Assembly (NCBI RefSeq): GCF_000739735.1
Contig: NZ_BBJF01000019.1
Span: 1-64,000, forward strand
DNA: 64,000 bases
Source: Paraburkholderia ginsengisoli NBRC 100965
Lineage (GTDB): Bacteria; Pseudomonadota; Gammaproteobacteria; Burkholderiales; Burkholderiaceae
Direction: 5' to 3'
The position numbers and the translations under genes are program-made. The notes below the pieces were generated by a model. The model did not search any database, was not told the origin of the DNA, and saw only the letters and a program-made list of their open reading frames with translations. Below are positions 50,461-60,026 of this stretch, in pieces (the first letter of the stretch is position 1; the number at the start of each line of letters is the position of its first letter).

Positions 50461-51576
50461 CTAACTCGTCGACGCGCGCGGCGTCAGATCCGGCAAGCGG
50501 TCACCGGTGTGGCCGTAGAGAATCTCGAGCACTTTCTGCGCCGACTGTTCCCAGCGAAACTCGTGAGCGTGGAGCAAGCCCAGCGCGCGATGACGCTGGC
50601 GCAATTCCGCGTCGCTCATCATCTGCGCGATCTTTGCGGCGATGTCGTCAGCCGAAGTCGCGTCGCAATACATCGCGGCATCGCCGCACGCTTCCGGTAT
50701 CGATGCGTGCGAAGAGGCAATGACCGGGCAGCCGCAGTACATCGCCTCAAGCGGCGGCAGTCCGAAGCCCTCATACAACGATGGAAAAATGAGGCAACCC
50801 GCGTTCTCGTACAAGGACTTCAATTCGCCGTCCGAGACGAAACCGGCCCACAGGACCTGCTTCGACGATGCCGGCTTCCCGTCGCCTTCGCTACTGAAGA
50901 TGCGCGGATTCCGGCCACCCACGATGACGAACTTCACGTCGGTGAGATGGCCGAGTTTGTCGATCGCTTTCAGAGCCCGGTGCAGGTTCTTTCTCGGATC
51001 GAGACTGCCGACGATCACACAGTACGTGTCTTTCACGAGCCCAAGGCGGTTCAATACCTCCGGATTCGATGCGACCCGATCGAGATGATCCGCGCCGGGC
51101 GTCACCACCGTGACGCGCGATTCATCGATTTTCAGGTGATGGCAAATGCGCGACTTCGAGAACGAAGAAACCGTCAGGATCATCGGCCGGGTGTGTGGCA
51201 GCACCGCAAAGCAAACCCGGTACCAGAGCAGAAATTTCCGTGAGAAGGCTTGCGGGACGTCGTAGATCGCCATGTCATGAACCATCACGACCTGTCCGCG
51301 CTTGAACAGCGGGTTGGTGTTGCACAGATTCAGGAGCGTCATGCCCCGCGCCGCAATCGGCAGGGTGATCTGTTCCCACAGCGTGCCGCGCAGCCACGGA
51401 AAACGCCGCTGCCGCTTGAGCAGCACGCCCGGTTCGACCGCATTCTGCGGGACGAAAACCTCCAGTTCATCGCCGGGAATGGCGCGCATCTGCATGGCTC
51501 TCGTGAGTTCATACGCAACCCGTTGAACACCTGTGACGGGTTGCGATGTGAACTTTCCGTTGATTGCAAAGGTCAT
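50461..51576 (-). CDS. Glycosyltransferase family 4
   Basis: A 371-residue GT-B enzyme. The N-terminal half has the acceptor-side pattern QPVTGVQRVAYELTRAM seen in mannosyl- and rhamnosyltransferases. The donor half contains YCVIVGSLDPRKNLHRAL, WAGFVSDGELKSLYENAGCLIFPSLYEGFGLPPLEAMYCG in parts, and the EX7E signature near 285. It follows the tyrosine kinase by 64 bases and directly precedes the PslG-like gene. Sugar and linkage unknown. Confidence 0.92.
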   Translation of the reverse strand: MTFAINGKFTSQPVTGVQRVAYELTRAMQMRAIPGDELEVFVPQNAVEPGVLLKRQRRFPWLRGTLWEQITLPIAARGMTLLNLCNTNPLFKRGQVVMVHDMAIYDVPQAFSRKFLLWYRVCFAVLPHTRPMILTVSSFSKSRICHHLKIDESRVTVVTPGADHLDRVASNPEVLNRLGLVKDTYCVIVGSLDPRKNLHRALKAIDKLGHLTDVKFVIVGGRNPRIFSSEGDGKPASSKQVLWAGFVSDGELKSLYENAGCLIFPSLYEGFGLPPLEAMYCGCPVIASSHASIPEACGDAAMYCDATSADDIAAKIAQMMSDAELRQRHRALGLLHAHEFRWEQSAQKVLEILYGHTGDRLPDLTPRASTS

Positions 51577-51640
51577 CGGGTTCTCCGTTGAACACCGTCA
51601 CGAAACAGCACGGACTGCACTCGCTCACGTCAGGACAAGA

Positions 51641-53983
51641 TCAATGCGCGGTTTCCAGATCGCCGATATCGCTCGCGTAGTTCGTCGAGTAGCCGTAATT
51701 GCGTGTACTTCGCCTCAACGGAATGCCGTTGAAGACCGCGCCTGCAATGCGCCCTTCGGCGCGTTCCATCTTCTTGATCGTATCCGCGATTTCTTCCTCG
51801 CTCTGCATTCCCGAACGCAGGACGAGCAGGGATGCGCCCGCCTCACTCGCGATGATCGATGCGTCCGTGACCGCGAGAAACGGAGGCGTATCGATGATCA
51901 CCAGATCGAACTGCTCAGCAAGCCGATCCAGTACCTCCTTGAACCGGGGCTTCATGAGCAGTGCCGCGGGGTTTTCCGGGCGCATGCCGCAAGACAGGAA
52001 CGTCAAGCCTTCGAGGTGGGTCGGGCGCAATGCGTTACGCAAAGGCATGCGCTCCGCGAGCACTTCGGACAGTCCGCCACGATTGCTGCCGTGGAACAGC
52101 AACGCGAGATGGCCGCGGCGCATATCGGCGTCGATCAGCACGACCCGCGAGCCGATTTCCGCGTGCAGGATCGCGAGGTTGGCGGCCACGAAACTCTTAC
52201 CCGCCGAAGGCGTCGGCCCGATAACCATCAGGATGTTGTTGCGCGCGTGCGTGAGATCGCGCGTCATCGCGGTACGTACGGCACGAAGCGCCTCGACCGA
52301 CGTGTCGTGCGGAAAACGCGAGGCCAGAATCAGGCTGTTGTCGCCATCCAAAGAACCCGCATTACCGATTGCGGCCGCATCGGCGCGAAACTGGAGTTCG
52401 GGCGACGCCTTCTGCAATGGCAGCGTGCTTCGCCCTCCCAAACCGGGCAGCGATTTTCGGACCACACCAGCGGAAACCCGGTCGAGCAGCAGTTGCTGTT
52501 GACTGAACAGAATCTCCCCAAAGACAGGCACGCTCATGCGGCGCTCCACGTACTTGGGGTCGGTGACGCCAGTCATCACATGGCGGCGCATGAACACCAG
52601 CGTGACGCCGGAAACGAGACCTAGCAGCAAGGCTCCCGAAAGCACGATGGCCGGTTGCGGCTTGACCGGACGGTGAGGCCTGATTGCCCGGTCGATGATA
52701 TGCGCGCCCCCCGTGGTGCTGGCGCGCCGCACCTGCAATTGCTCGGCCTTCTGCACCATCCCGAGGTAAATCGCTTCCGCCACTTTCTGCGCCCGAAGCA
52801 GATCGACGCTCTCGCGCTCGGACGACGGCATGCCACTGAAATGGCTGTCGAATTTCGCCTTCGCGTCCTGCAATTGCGTCAGTTGCGTGTCGATACTCTG
52901 CACCCAGCGGCTGTTCGCCGTATAGCGTTCGAGCAGTTGCGTGCGCTGCAATTGCAGGGTGGCAATCTGCCGGTCGATATCCAGGCCGCCCTGCAGATAG
53001 GCTTGCGCTTCGGTCGTCGGTTGCATCGACTGCGAATTCGCGCGGAAGTGTTTGAGATCGTCCTCCGTCTTGCGCAGATCCGCGAGCAGCCGCGGAAGTT
53101 CGCCTTTGATGAACGCGAGCGTGGTCGTGTCGTTAAGTTGCCGGCCGGCAATTGCTGTGGCGAGGTACTGCTGCGCCAACGCATTGGCGACTTCGGTCGC
53201 CTTATCCGGACTCTTGTCCGCGTACTCTATTTGCAGAAGACCCGAGTCTTTCACTTTGTCGCTGACTTTCACCAGTTCGCCAAAGCGCTTGATCGCGTCG
53301 AGCTCGTTCCAGCGAATGACCTGGAACTTCGTCCCGGGCCGCGCATCCAGCTCCTTCACGAGCATGGACACGCCGTTCTCCACGGCCGGGGTACCCACCA
53401 CGCCTCTGACGAGCAACTGATCCGACGGTCCGAGCAATTCGTATGCGCCGTTCTCCAGAGCCACGAGGGTCAGCTTCTCTTCCTCGAGTTCTCGCGGTAC
53501 TTCCAGAGAGCCAATCTGAACGCGCTCTCCGCCCCACGCAAAAGACTTCAATCCCAGCCACGCAGCCGACGGCTCTCCGGGCGTGGCGAACTTCTCGGCA
53601 ATGTCGCCCAGAATCGGCACCTTGTGCGGCTTCACCGATACATCGAAGCGGTATCTGTCGATCACCGGATCGAGTACCGAGCGACTTTGCATCACGGCCA
53701 TTTCAGTCACAGAAGACGGCGCAGGCTGCGGCAGCATGTCCTGGCTCTGCAACGCGAGACCAAGCGCATTCGGCTCGGGCGGGTCCACGCGCACGAGGAC
53801 GTCGGCGGAATAGATCGGCGTGGCGATGAGTAGATAGGCTACCGCCAGCGTCAGAACAACCGCCATCGTGACAATGATTTCCCAGATGTGATCGCGCATC
53901 AGCGTGAGCATCCCCCTCACGCTGAGTTGACCACGCTCGATACCGGCAGCCGGAGAGAGCGAATTTAGAGGGTAGTAATCCAC
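51641..53983 (-). CDS. Polysaccharide co-polymerase with BY-kinase (Wzc type)
   Basis: A 780-residue inner-membrane tyrosine autokinase that controls chain length and export. The Wzz domain (about 20-480) lies between two membrane helices (about 33-55 and 445-467) and contains long coiled coils. The cytoplasmic kinase (about 540-760) has Walker A GPTPSAGKSF (about 590), Walker A' VLIDADMRRG and Walker B LVIIDTPP. The C-terminal tyrosine cluster is short (NYGYSTNY, three Tyr). Start is the GTG at 53983, with AAGGA seven bases upstream; an ATG 26 codons earlier has no binding site. It is the promoter-proximal gene of the block. No Wza exporter or Wzb phosphatase is adjacent. Confidence 0.92.
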   Translation of the reverse strand: MDYYPLNSLSPAAGIERGQLSVRGMLTLMRDHIWEIIVTMAVVLTLAVAYLLIATPIYSADVLVRVDPPEPNALGLALQSQDMLPQPAPSSVTEMAVMQSRSVLDPVIDRYRFDVSVKPHKVPILGDIAEKFATPGEPSAAWLGLKSFAWGGERVQIGSLEVPRELEEEKLTLVALENGAYELLGPSDQLLVRGVVGTPAVENGVSMLVKELDARPGTKFQVIRWNELDAIKRFGELVKVSDKVKDSGLLQIEYADKSPDKATEVANALAQQYLATAIAGRQLNDTTTLAFIKGELPRLLADLRKTEDDLKHFRANSQSMQPTTEAQAYLQGGLDIDRQIATLQLQRTQLLERYTANSRWVQSIDTQLTQLQDAKAKFDSHFSGMPSSERESVDLLRAQKVAEAIYLGMVQKAEQLQVRRASTTGGAHIIDRAIRPHRPVKPQPAIVLSGALLLGLVSGVTLVFMRRHVMTGVTDPKYVERRMSVPVFGEILFSQQQLLLDRVSAGVVRKSLPGLGGRSTLPLQKASPELQFRADAAAIGNAGSLDGDNSLILASRFPHDTSVEALRAVRTAMTRDLTHARNNILMVIGPTPSAGKSFVAANLAILHAEIGSRVVLIDADMRRGHLALLFHGSNRGGLSEVLAERMPLRNALRPTHLEGLTFLSCGMRPENPAALLMKPRFKEVLDRLAEQFDLVIIDTPPFLAVTDASIIASEAGASLLVLRSGMQSEEEIADTIKKMERAEGRIAGAVFNGIPLRRSTRNYGYSTNYASDIGDLETAH

Positions 53984-55321
53984 CGGTTGATCCTTCCATG
54001 TTCGATGGGCAGAGTAGCGATTCGATACTGCTCTGCTGCACCACCAGTTCGCGATCTGCAACCGCCGCCGGCCAGGGTGGGTATGGCATTGACCGGCAGC
54101 ACCTCGGAGCGACGTGCTGGGTTAGAGTGGGTCGGAGAACCGCGTTCGGGACCGCGTGAACGACGGAGGACGCTACGGCCAATTGCCTGTCTTCCACACC
54201 ATGACTACATCGCCAGCAACGCAACTTCCTTCCACCGACGACCTCGACAAATTCAGACTGCTCGATCATTCGTGCTACGAAAAGCTTTCATCATTTCGCG
54301 AAGAAAATTGCGACGTATTGACTGTTATGTAATTGCTGGCCCCCACCGCAAAAGCAGAAGTAACGAATTGGGATCTCGGTGGCATTGATGACGCCGCCCT
54401 ATCACTGCACAGGTAGTTCGACAGAAAAGCCCGCGGTCAATCGCTCGCGTCCGACATGGCTATCCATTCGCCAGTCAGACGCTAGCCCCGTAGGTCGATC
54501 TCTATGTATGCGAACGCCGGACGGTCCAGCCTTACGCCGGGAATGCCCGACGCGACACGCTCGACGCAAGCCCCGCACGCCGCTGTGGGCAAGCCTTCAC
54601 GTGAACGCGCACCAGTCATCTCGCGCAACGCATTCAACCTGACAAATACAAATCCGGCGATCCGGGAGGACAACAATTTGACATCTCGTCGCCAAAGCCG
54701 GGCGATGGCGCGTTAAAGAGCATTACTCATAATGCGGAGTCGGAAATAGTCCAATTCAACTCGCCTATTTCTCTCTCGATGTTGCGGTGAAGCATAGCCC
54801 GTTGAAAAAGCATCAATACAACGTCGGCATAAATTCGGGTGTTAATGGCCGATTATGTGGAGGCGATTACGCATGCAGCGGCTTGCAGAAAGCCTTGTTG
54901 CTTTCTGCAATTGATGTAACAGAATTATACGGGTCAGGCCAAATACGATAAGCCGATCGCCGTATGGCCTCTTCTACGCGAAATGCCGATTTAATAGCGC
55001 TTATCCGGCTACAGCCCTTACCGGATCGAATGAAAGGTACTCGCACGAGGCACCATTCACAACAATCCTGCGCTTTAGCTACGGAAAAAGTTTCTGGTGG
55101 AAATACATGTTAGAACGCTTTTTCACAGAATGCGAGGTAAGAATTTCTCCGATCATGACGATTACGCCAAAACACCCGCGAACACCGGCCAAGTTCGCTC
55201 AGTCAATTTCGATGCGTTAATCTCGCTACTAGAGTGATTAGCTTGTCCGGGAACTCAGCCTGATGACTTCCACCGATTTGCTTACGTCGGACGTGAATAG
55301 CGTCGGAATGGACTGACAGCG
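53984..55321. other. 1.3-kb gene-free AT-richer regulatory region
   Basis: The longest gene-free stretch of the window, between divergent wzc (minus) and the GlxA/AraC-type regulator (plus). Base composition drops well below the surroundings, especially at 54700-55200. No reading frame has a recognisable product. It holds a perfect 10-base hairpin at 54883-54910. Long AT-rich leaders like this are typical of exopolysaccharide promoters bound by several regulators and H-NS-like proteins; that reading is inference. Confidence 0.55.
54883..54910. repeat. Perfect inverted repeat TTGCAGAAAG-N8-CTTTCTGCAA
   Basis: Ten-base perfect arms with an eight-base spacer lie in the middle of the gene-free region upstream of wzc. 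The AT-rich symmetric form fits a regulator binding site at least as well as an RNA hairpin. No T-run follows on either strand. Confidence 0.7.
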
Positions 55322-56284
55322 ATGAAACACATTGGTCTTCTGGTTTTCCAGGAATGTTCGATGGCAACCACAGGAGCTATCGGCGACGCATTTCGTCTTG
55401 CTAACGAGTTCGAGAAAGCCGAAGGCGAAGAGCCGCCTTATCGACTTTCGGTGCTGTCGGATGCAGGGGGCCTGGTCACCAGCTCGTCCAGCATTTCGAT
55501 CTGGACGCAAAGTCTCCAACGCTATAGCCTCGCCGATTTCCACGCCTTCTTCGTCGCGTGTCGTGACGCGACAGAAATTGCGGAATCCAACGATCGCTTT
55601 CTCGCATGGATTTCACTGCAGGGGTCCATTGCGTCCTTTCGTGTTCAGCAAGGTGCGAACCTCGCGGTGGTATGCAGGAACCCCTTGCAATCGACCGTGC
55701 CTATCTTTCTTTTTGATGACAGCAGTAATGCGATCCGCTCCGGCAGCAATGTAACACCGACCGACCTGGCACTTTCGCAGATCGAGCGCGATCTGAGTTC
55801 CGAAACGGCGCGAAAGGTAGCGCGCGTTCTGCAAGCAAGTCACGTTGAGCAAAACAAGTCGGAACTGGACGACGCAAACGTGACCACGACGACCGAAAAA
55901 GTCCGCGAGTCGGCACGCTGGATCAAGGAGAACTACAGCAAGGCGATCTCGGTCGCTCAGGCAGCGGAGTCCGCCGCGATGAGCAAGCGCAATTTTCAGC
56001 GCCGCTTCAAATGCGAGTTCGGTATGACCCCACTCGAATATCTATTGCGTACGCGGTTTGAGGTTGTCTCCGCGATGCTCAGGAATACCGATCTGCCCGT
56101 CGACAAGATTGCACGGCGATGCGGGATGGGCGATGGCAATCGCTTGGGGCGGCTGTTCAAGGAGCGGTACGGCATGTCGCCCACGCAGTTTCGAGCTCGG
56201 CAACACTTCGAGCCCGAAGAGCGATACGCGGCTCCCGAGGAAAGCTGGAATGCCGCAACTGAGACCGTGCGAGAAGCTCCTTGA
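55322..56284 (+). CDS. GlxA-type AraC-family transcriptional regulator
   Basis: A 320-residue regulator with an N-terminal DJ-1/PfpI (class I glutamine amidotransferase-like) domain (about 1-170, starting MKHIGLLVFQECSMATTGAIGDAF) and a C-terminal AraC DNA-binding domain (about 195-300). The latter has both helix-turn-helices: SVAQAAESAAMSKRNFQRRF and PVDKIARRCGMGDGNRLGRLF. The catalytic cysteine of DJ-1 proteins is not obvious (VACRD occurs at about 81). It faces away from wzc across the long regulatory region and precedes the ATP-grasp gene by 45 bases, so it is a good candidate regulator of the polysaccharide genes. Confidence 0.88.
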   Translation: MKHIGLLVFQECSMATTGAIGDAFRLANEFEKAEGEEPPYRLSVLSDAGGLVTSSSSISIWTQSLQRYSLADFHAFFVACRDATEIAESNDRFLAWISLQGSIASFRVQQGANLAVVCRNPLQSTVPIFLFDDSSNAIRSGSNVTPTDLALSQIERDLSSETARKVARVLQASHVEQNKSELDDANVTTTTEKVRESARWIKENYSKAISVAQAAESAAMSKRNFQRRFKCEFGMTPLEYLLRTRFEVVSAMLRNTDLPVDKIARRCGMGDGNRLGRLFKERYGMSPTQFRARQHFEPEERYAAPEESWNAATETVREAP

Positions 56285-56329
56285 GACTCTCACTACAGCT
56301 TCGCGATGCCGCCCAGTCAGGGATGAAAA

Positions 56330-57337
56330 ATGACGACTATCAAGTCCGCTCCGTTCGACGGGGATGCCCCCGCATCCGCTCCGAGGCATAAGGAAGCCAC
56401 GTTGTCTGAAGATAGGGTACCCGCCGAGGCGAGCCGCGTAGCGATCGATCCTTACCAGCTACCGCAGCGGTCGGTCCCCACGATCAAACGGATCAAGGAG
56501 GCGGCGAAAACACTGCTACCGGACTCTCTTTTCCTGAGTCTGTTGCATCATAAGTGCATCGGCCGCTATCCGAATCTGGTTCGCCCCGTGACCTTCAATG
56601 AGAAGATCCTGCAGCGCAATCTCAGGCCCGATCCCCGCTACATCGAATTGACCGATAAGCTTCGGGTCCGCGAATACATCGCCGCGAAGATAGGCGCGGA
56701 GCATCTCATACCGCTCGTCGCGACGCCGGAGGTCTTCACGCGCGAAGTCTTCGATGCGCTCCCGAATGCTTTCGTCATGAAGGCGAATCACGGCAGCAGT
56801 TTCGTCGAAGTGGTGAGAGACAAATCCGACACTTCTTTCGAGAAGCTGAAGCGTCGCGCCGAGCAATGGCTGGCTATCGATTTCTACGACATTGCGCGGG
56901 AGCGGCACTACTGCACCATCAAGCCGCGCATCTTCTTCGAGCACCTGCTGCTCGACGCACGCGGCCAGATACCGGCGGACTTCAAGGTGCACTGCTTTGG
57001 TGGACAAGCGGGACCGCCGATCCTCTACATACTCGTGATATCGGACAGATTTGGAAGCGCGACGCATGGCGACGTATATGACGCCAACTGGAATCATCTC
57101 GACATCGCGATCGGCTTCTACAAGCGCAGCGCCAAACCGGCTCCTCGCCCCGCGAACCTGGAGTCGGTGCTAGATGCCGCCGCCGCCCTCTCCGAAGACT
57201 TCGACTATGTCCGCGTGGACTTATACGCACCGGACAACCACGTCTACTTCGGCGAATTGACGTTCACGCCCGGCGCGGGCGTATTGCCATTCACGCCGGA
57301 CCGTATCGACTACGAATGGGGAAAGCTGCTCACGTGA
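56330..57337 (+). CDS. TupA-like ATP-grasp protein
   Basis: A 335-residue protein of the TupA-like/ATP-grasp glycosyltransferase-associated family. Conserved parts are the N-terminal HHKCIGRYPNLVRPVTFNEKI, KLRVREYIAAKIG, FVMKANHGSSFVEVV (nucleotide-binding Lys/His, about 141-155), PADFKVHCFGG and the C-terminal metal-site stretch YVRVDLYAPDNHVYFGELTFTPGAG. Such proteins occur in teichuronic acid and exopolysaccharide loci and are thought to ligate amino-type or acyl groups to the sugar chain. The first 45 residues are an extra, low-complexity tail. It follows the AraC-type gene in the same direction. Confidence 0.82.
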   Translation: MTTIKSAPFDGDAPASAPRHKEATLSEDRVPAEASRVAIDPYQLPQRSVPTIKRIKEAAKTLLPDSLFLSLLHHKCIGRYPNLVRPVTFNEKILQRNLRPDPRYIELTDKLRVREYIAAKIGAEHLIPLVATPEVFTREVFDALPNAFVMKANHGSSFVEVVRDKSDTSFEKLKRRAEQWLAIDFYDIARERHYCTIKPRIFFEHLLLDARGQIPADFKVHCFGGQAGPPILYILVISDRFGSATHGDVYDANWNHLDIAIGFYKRSAKPAPRPANLESVLDAAAALSEDFDYVRVDLYAPDNHVYFGELTFTPGAGVLPFTPDRIDYEWGKLLT

Positions 57338-57341
57338 GCAT

Positions 57342-57378
57342 GCGAGCCTTCCCTCGGCAATGCCAAGGAAAGGCTCGC
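57342..57378. terminator. Bidirectional hairpin between convergent genes
   Basis: GCGAGCCTT-CC and GGAAAGGCTCGC pair over 11 bases with one bulge and a 14-base loop. It begins five bases after the stop of the ATP-grasp gene and lies 26 bases from the convergent glycosidase stop. Stem strength and position suggest shared termination, though T-runs are lacking. Confidence 0.6.
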
Positions 57379-57403
57379 GCTTCCGCCTGGAGAACCCACC
57401 GGG

Positions 57404-58969
57404 CTAGTTGTCCGGATTGGCCGCCGTGAAGCTCGTGAAAGCACTGTAGGACGGATTCAACGCGACACCGTTCGTCATAATGCCGTAGGTATTGTCGCCA
57501 CTGTCGAGTACGTAGTACATCACCGACTGGATGTTGTGGGTCTTTCGCGCCTGATAGAAAGCGCCCAATCTGCCGGTGATGTAAGTGCCGCGATAGGCCT
57601 CGGTCTGCTCAGGGCCCGTATTCCACTCGGTGATGATGAACGGCACGCCATAGCGCGCCTTGCAATAGGTCGGCAGATCGAAGCCCGGACCTGCACCGTC
57701 GGACCCGACGTTGAAGATGTCGCCATACACCTCATAGTTGTGCCATGTCGTGATGTCCCAGCGCACCTTCGGATAGCCGCCGCTGCCGTCGGGCTGCATG
57801 CCGTCCCACAACGCGTCGGACGCGCCGATATCCGCCACGCAGAAATTGATACCGCACTTCGCGGAAGCCTGCACCGACTTCACGCCGTCGATCATCCCGC
57901 GCATCACGCCTCGCATGATCGGCCAGTTCGCATTGTTGAAGTCGATCGCTTTTGTACCCGCATACGTGAAGTCCATCACGGTCGCGCCTTGCCGGGTCAA
58001 CTCATTGCCGCATTCGTAGATCGTCACGCCGTACGGCTGCAACGCGCCCGCCACCGCCTTGCCGACCGTGAAACCGCGGCTATACGCAGCGGATTCGCTG
58101 GCAAACAGAGTAGTGCCGGATTGATAGACGCCCTGATCGATCAGGACAAGCAGCTTGAGTCCCGCCGCCTGGAATGCTTGCGCCAGTTTGACCACGGCAT
58201 TCAACTGGTTCGGGTCGTCCGTGCAGCCGACGCGGTAGCTCGTGCAACCCATACCCTTCAGGATCGACACGAGTTGTTCGGGCGTGTAGGTGTAATCGTA
58301 GTGGCCGTTGATACCGTAGAACATCCCCGCGCCTGGCGCTACGGCAATGCGCGGATCGCTGCACGGCAGCCATTGAGCGGCCACACCGGCGTTGACGTAG
58401 TACTGTCCACCCGTGCCGCAATGCCAGATCTTGCCGCCGTACCAGAGAACGAGCGACACGTTATACGTGTTGCCGACGGTCGCGCCGTTCTTGTAGATGA
58501 CGCCGTTGACGAGCGTCCAGATTGCGCCGGTCTTGTCGATGATGTACGGCGACGAGGGGAGCGTCGTGCCGTCCGCGGAAGTACCGCCCAGACGCGGGTC
58601 GTTGCAGCCCGCCCAGTGTGAGCCGTTCCATGAATAGAACTGCCCGCCGGTCCCTTCGTGATAGATGGTCCCGTTGTACCACAACACCATCGACACGTTG
58701 TACGTGCCGGTGTCCTTCACCCCGTTCTTGCAGACCGAACCTTGCGAGAGAGTCCATACGACGCCCGCGCTATCCGTAATGGAAGCCGCCGGCGGAATCG
58801 CCGTACCGCTCGCGGAGGCGGCGCTCGAATGCGCCGTCGCCTTGCTGTCGGCCGATGCCGACGTACTGCCGCTATTACCGTCTTCAGAGCCGCCGCCACC
58901 GCAGGCGCTCAAAAGATAACTCCCACCGAGTGCTGTCAGGCAACCAATAAACCGACGTCGTTTTAGCAT
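57404..58969 (-). CDS. Lipoprotein glycosidase with duplicated N-terminal module
   Basis: A 521-residue predicted lipoprotein: signal with lipobox LLSAC (Cys23), then a Ser/Ala/Gly-rich linker (24-60). Two tandem copies of a 65-residue module follow (about 63-127 and 142-208), each with the pattern D-x-x-G-x-(V/I)WTL, NGV, YNVS(M/L)VLWY, GTGGQ(F/Y)Y and ending DPR. The C-terminal barrel (about 215-521) looks like clan GH-A: acid/base candidate E323 in ECGNEL and nucleophile candidate E448 in IITEWN. It probably cleaves a surface or secreted polysaccharide; the module may bind it. It stands alone near the exopolysaccharide genes. Family number not assigned. Confidence 0.75.
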   Translation of the reverse strand: MLKRRRFIGCLTALGGSYLLSACGGGGSEDGNSGSTSASADSKATAHSSAASASGTAIPPAASITDSAGVVWTLSQGSVCKNGVKDTGTYNVSMVLWYNGTIYHEGTGGQFYSWNGSHWAGCNDPRLGGTSADGTTLPSSPYIIDKTGAIWTLVNGVIYKNGATVGNTYNVSLVLWYGGKIWHCGTGGQYYVNAGVAAQWLPCSDPRIAVAPGAGMFYGINGHYDYTYTPEQLVSILKGMGCTSYRVGCTDDPNQLNAVVKLAQAFQAAGLKLLVLIDQGVYQSGTTLFASESAAYSRGFTVGKAVAGALQPYGVTIYECGNELTRQGATVMDFTYAGTKAIDFNNANWPIMRGVMRGMIDGVKSVQASAKCGINFCVADIGASDALWDGMQPDGSGGYPKVRWDITTWHNYEVYGDIFNVGSDGAGPGFDLPTYCKARYGVPFIITEWNTGPEQTEAYRGTYITGRLGAFYQARKTHNIQSVMYYVLDSGDNTYGIMTNGVALNPSYSAFTSFTAANPDN

Positions 58970-60026
58970 GGCAAATTATTTCCACTGTCGAGAAATATCT
59001 CGATCAAAATCCAAAAGATCAATTTTTGGAGGTTCTAATGGGTCGTCGAATTGGAAATGCATCTCCAATTCGCGTCACTGGTTAATAAGAGTCCTTCCAG
59101 TGCATGTCGAGCAGAGCCTGATAGCTCGATTAACTTCCGAACGCGGAGTTCGATGAAACGCGGCAATCCAACGGACGGGCATGACCCACCGTCCAGGATG
59201 AGCCCATGCGTGCGTCACTCGTGTTTGATAACCAAGGACGACGGTCCGGAACAAAAGGCCACTGCTGCCAAAAATCGGCCGTCGCGCGCCGCGCAAACGT
59301 TTCACTTCGCGGGTGCGCGCCCTGCCTCTGTCAGCAAATTCTTCCTGCAAACGCCTTGACCGGGGTGAATCGTACCCGCATTGACCGGACAGGCACAGAA
59401 GAAACGGTACTTTTTAAAGAAAAAGTATAAATATTGCTAATAATTTATAGCTTCGCAAAAAATCAGACTTTCTGCGGATGATCAGAGGATTGGATACGCG
59501 CAAACTTTGCGACTTCGACCCTTATAGATTCGGGTACTTTTGCCGAAAGCGTCCGAAACGACCGCCGCAGGTCGGTGCGTCATGCACCGTTGGAGCGCAT
59601 TACCGGTAGGAACGGAAGCTGGCGCGAATGCCAGGGCAGCAGTGGCGTGCCCGAATAAGTTGGTTTTAGGCCTGCGTCGTGAGGGTTCACGCGCGCCACT
59701 GCGCTCTGATTTTCGACGTCTTTTTCGGCGCTTTTATCTTTTTCATCCGCATTCAAACATGCGCCAATGAATTCAGAATTGGCCGGAGTGCGAGAGTACG
59801 GAACAAGCGTCGTTATTCCGCCAACGTTCGCGAATAACGATGCTAACCGGCGCGAGGCCGGGCGTGAGAGGATCGCAAAGACGGAGCCGGCACCGCGCCA
59901 ATTAGCCGCAAAAAGCCAATCACAACAACGCGGACTGTTTCAGACAGTTCACCGCATTAATCCGCCAGGTCGGACGTATTTGCATTGAAGCATTAAAGTG
60001 CCGGTGCAGCACGCGGTGTACTGCGC
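58970..60026. other. 1.06-kb gene-free region
   Basis: No reading frame gives a recognisable protein. An AT-rich segment (about 59400-59480) lies inside and could hold the promoter of the minus-strand glycosidase or mark an old boundary. It separates the exopolysaccharide region from the protocatechuate cluster. The 3' end of the ModA-like gene marks the right border. No transposase remnant or tRNA was seen. Confidence 0.5.

Noticed and set aside
54482..54676. A 64-codon minus-strand frame with a GACVERVASGIPGVRL stretch resembling a heavy-metal-associated domain
   Set aside because: The resemblance is limited to a few residues, the GxxCxxC metal motif is absent, and the region is otherwise non-coding.
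59206..59988. Short frames in the gap left of the ModA-like gene
   Set aside because: Low-complexity basic sequences without start signals; no similarity recognised.
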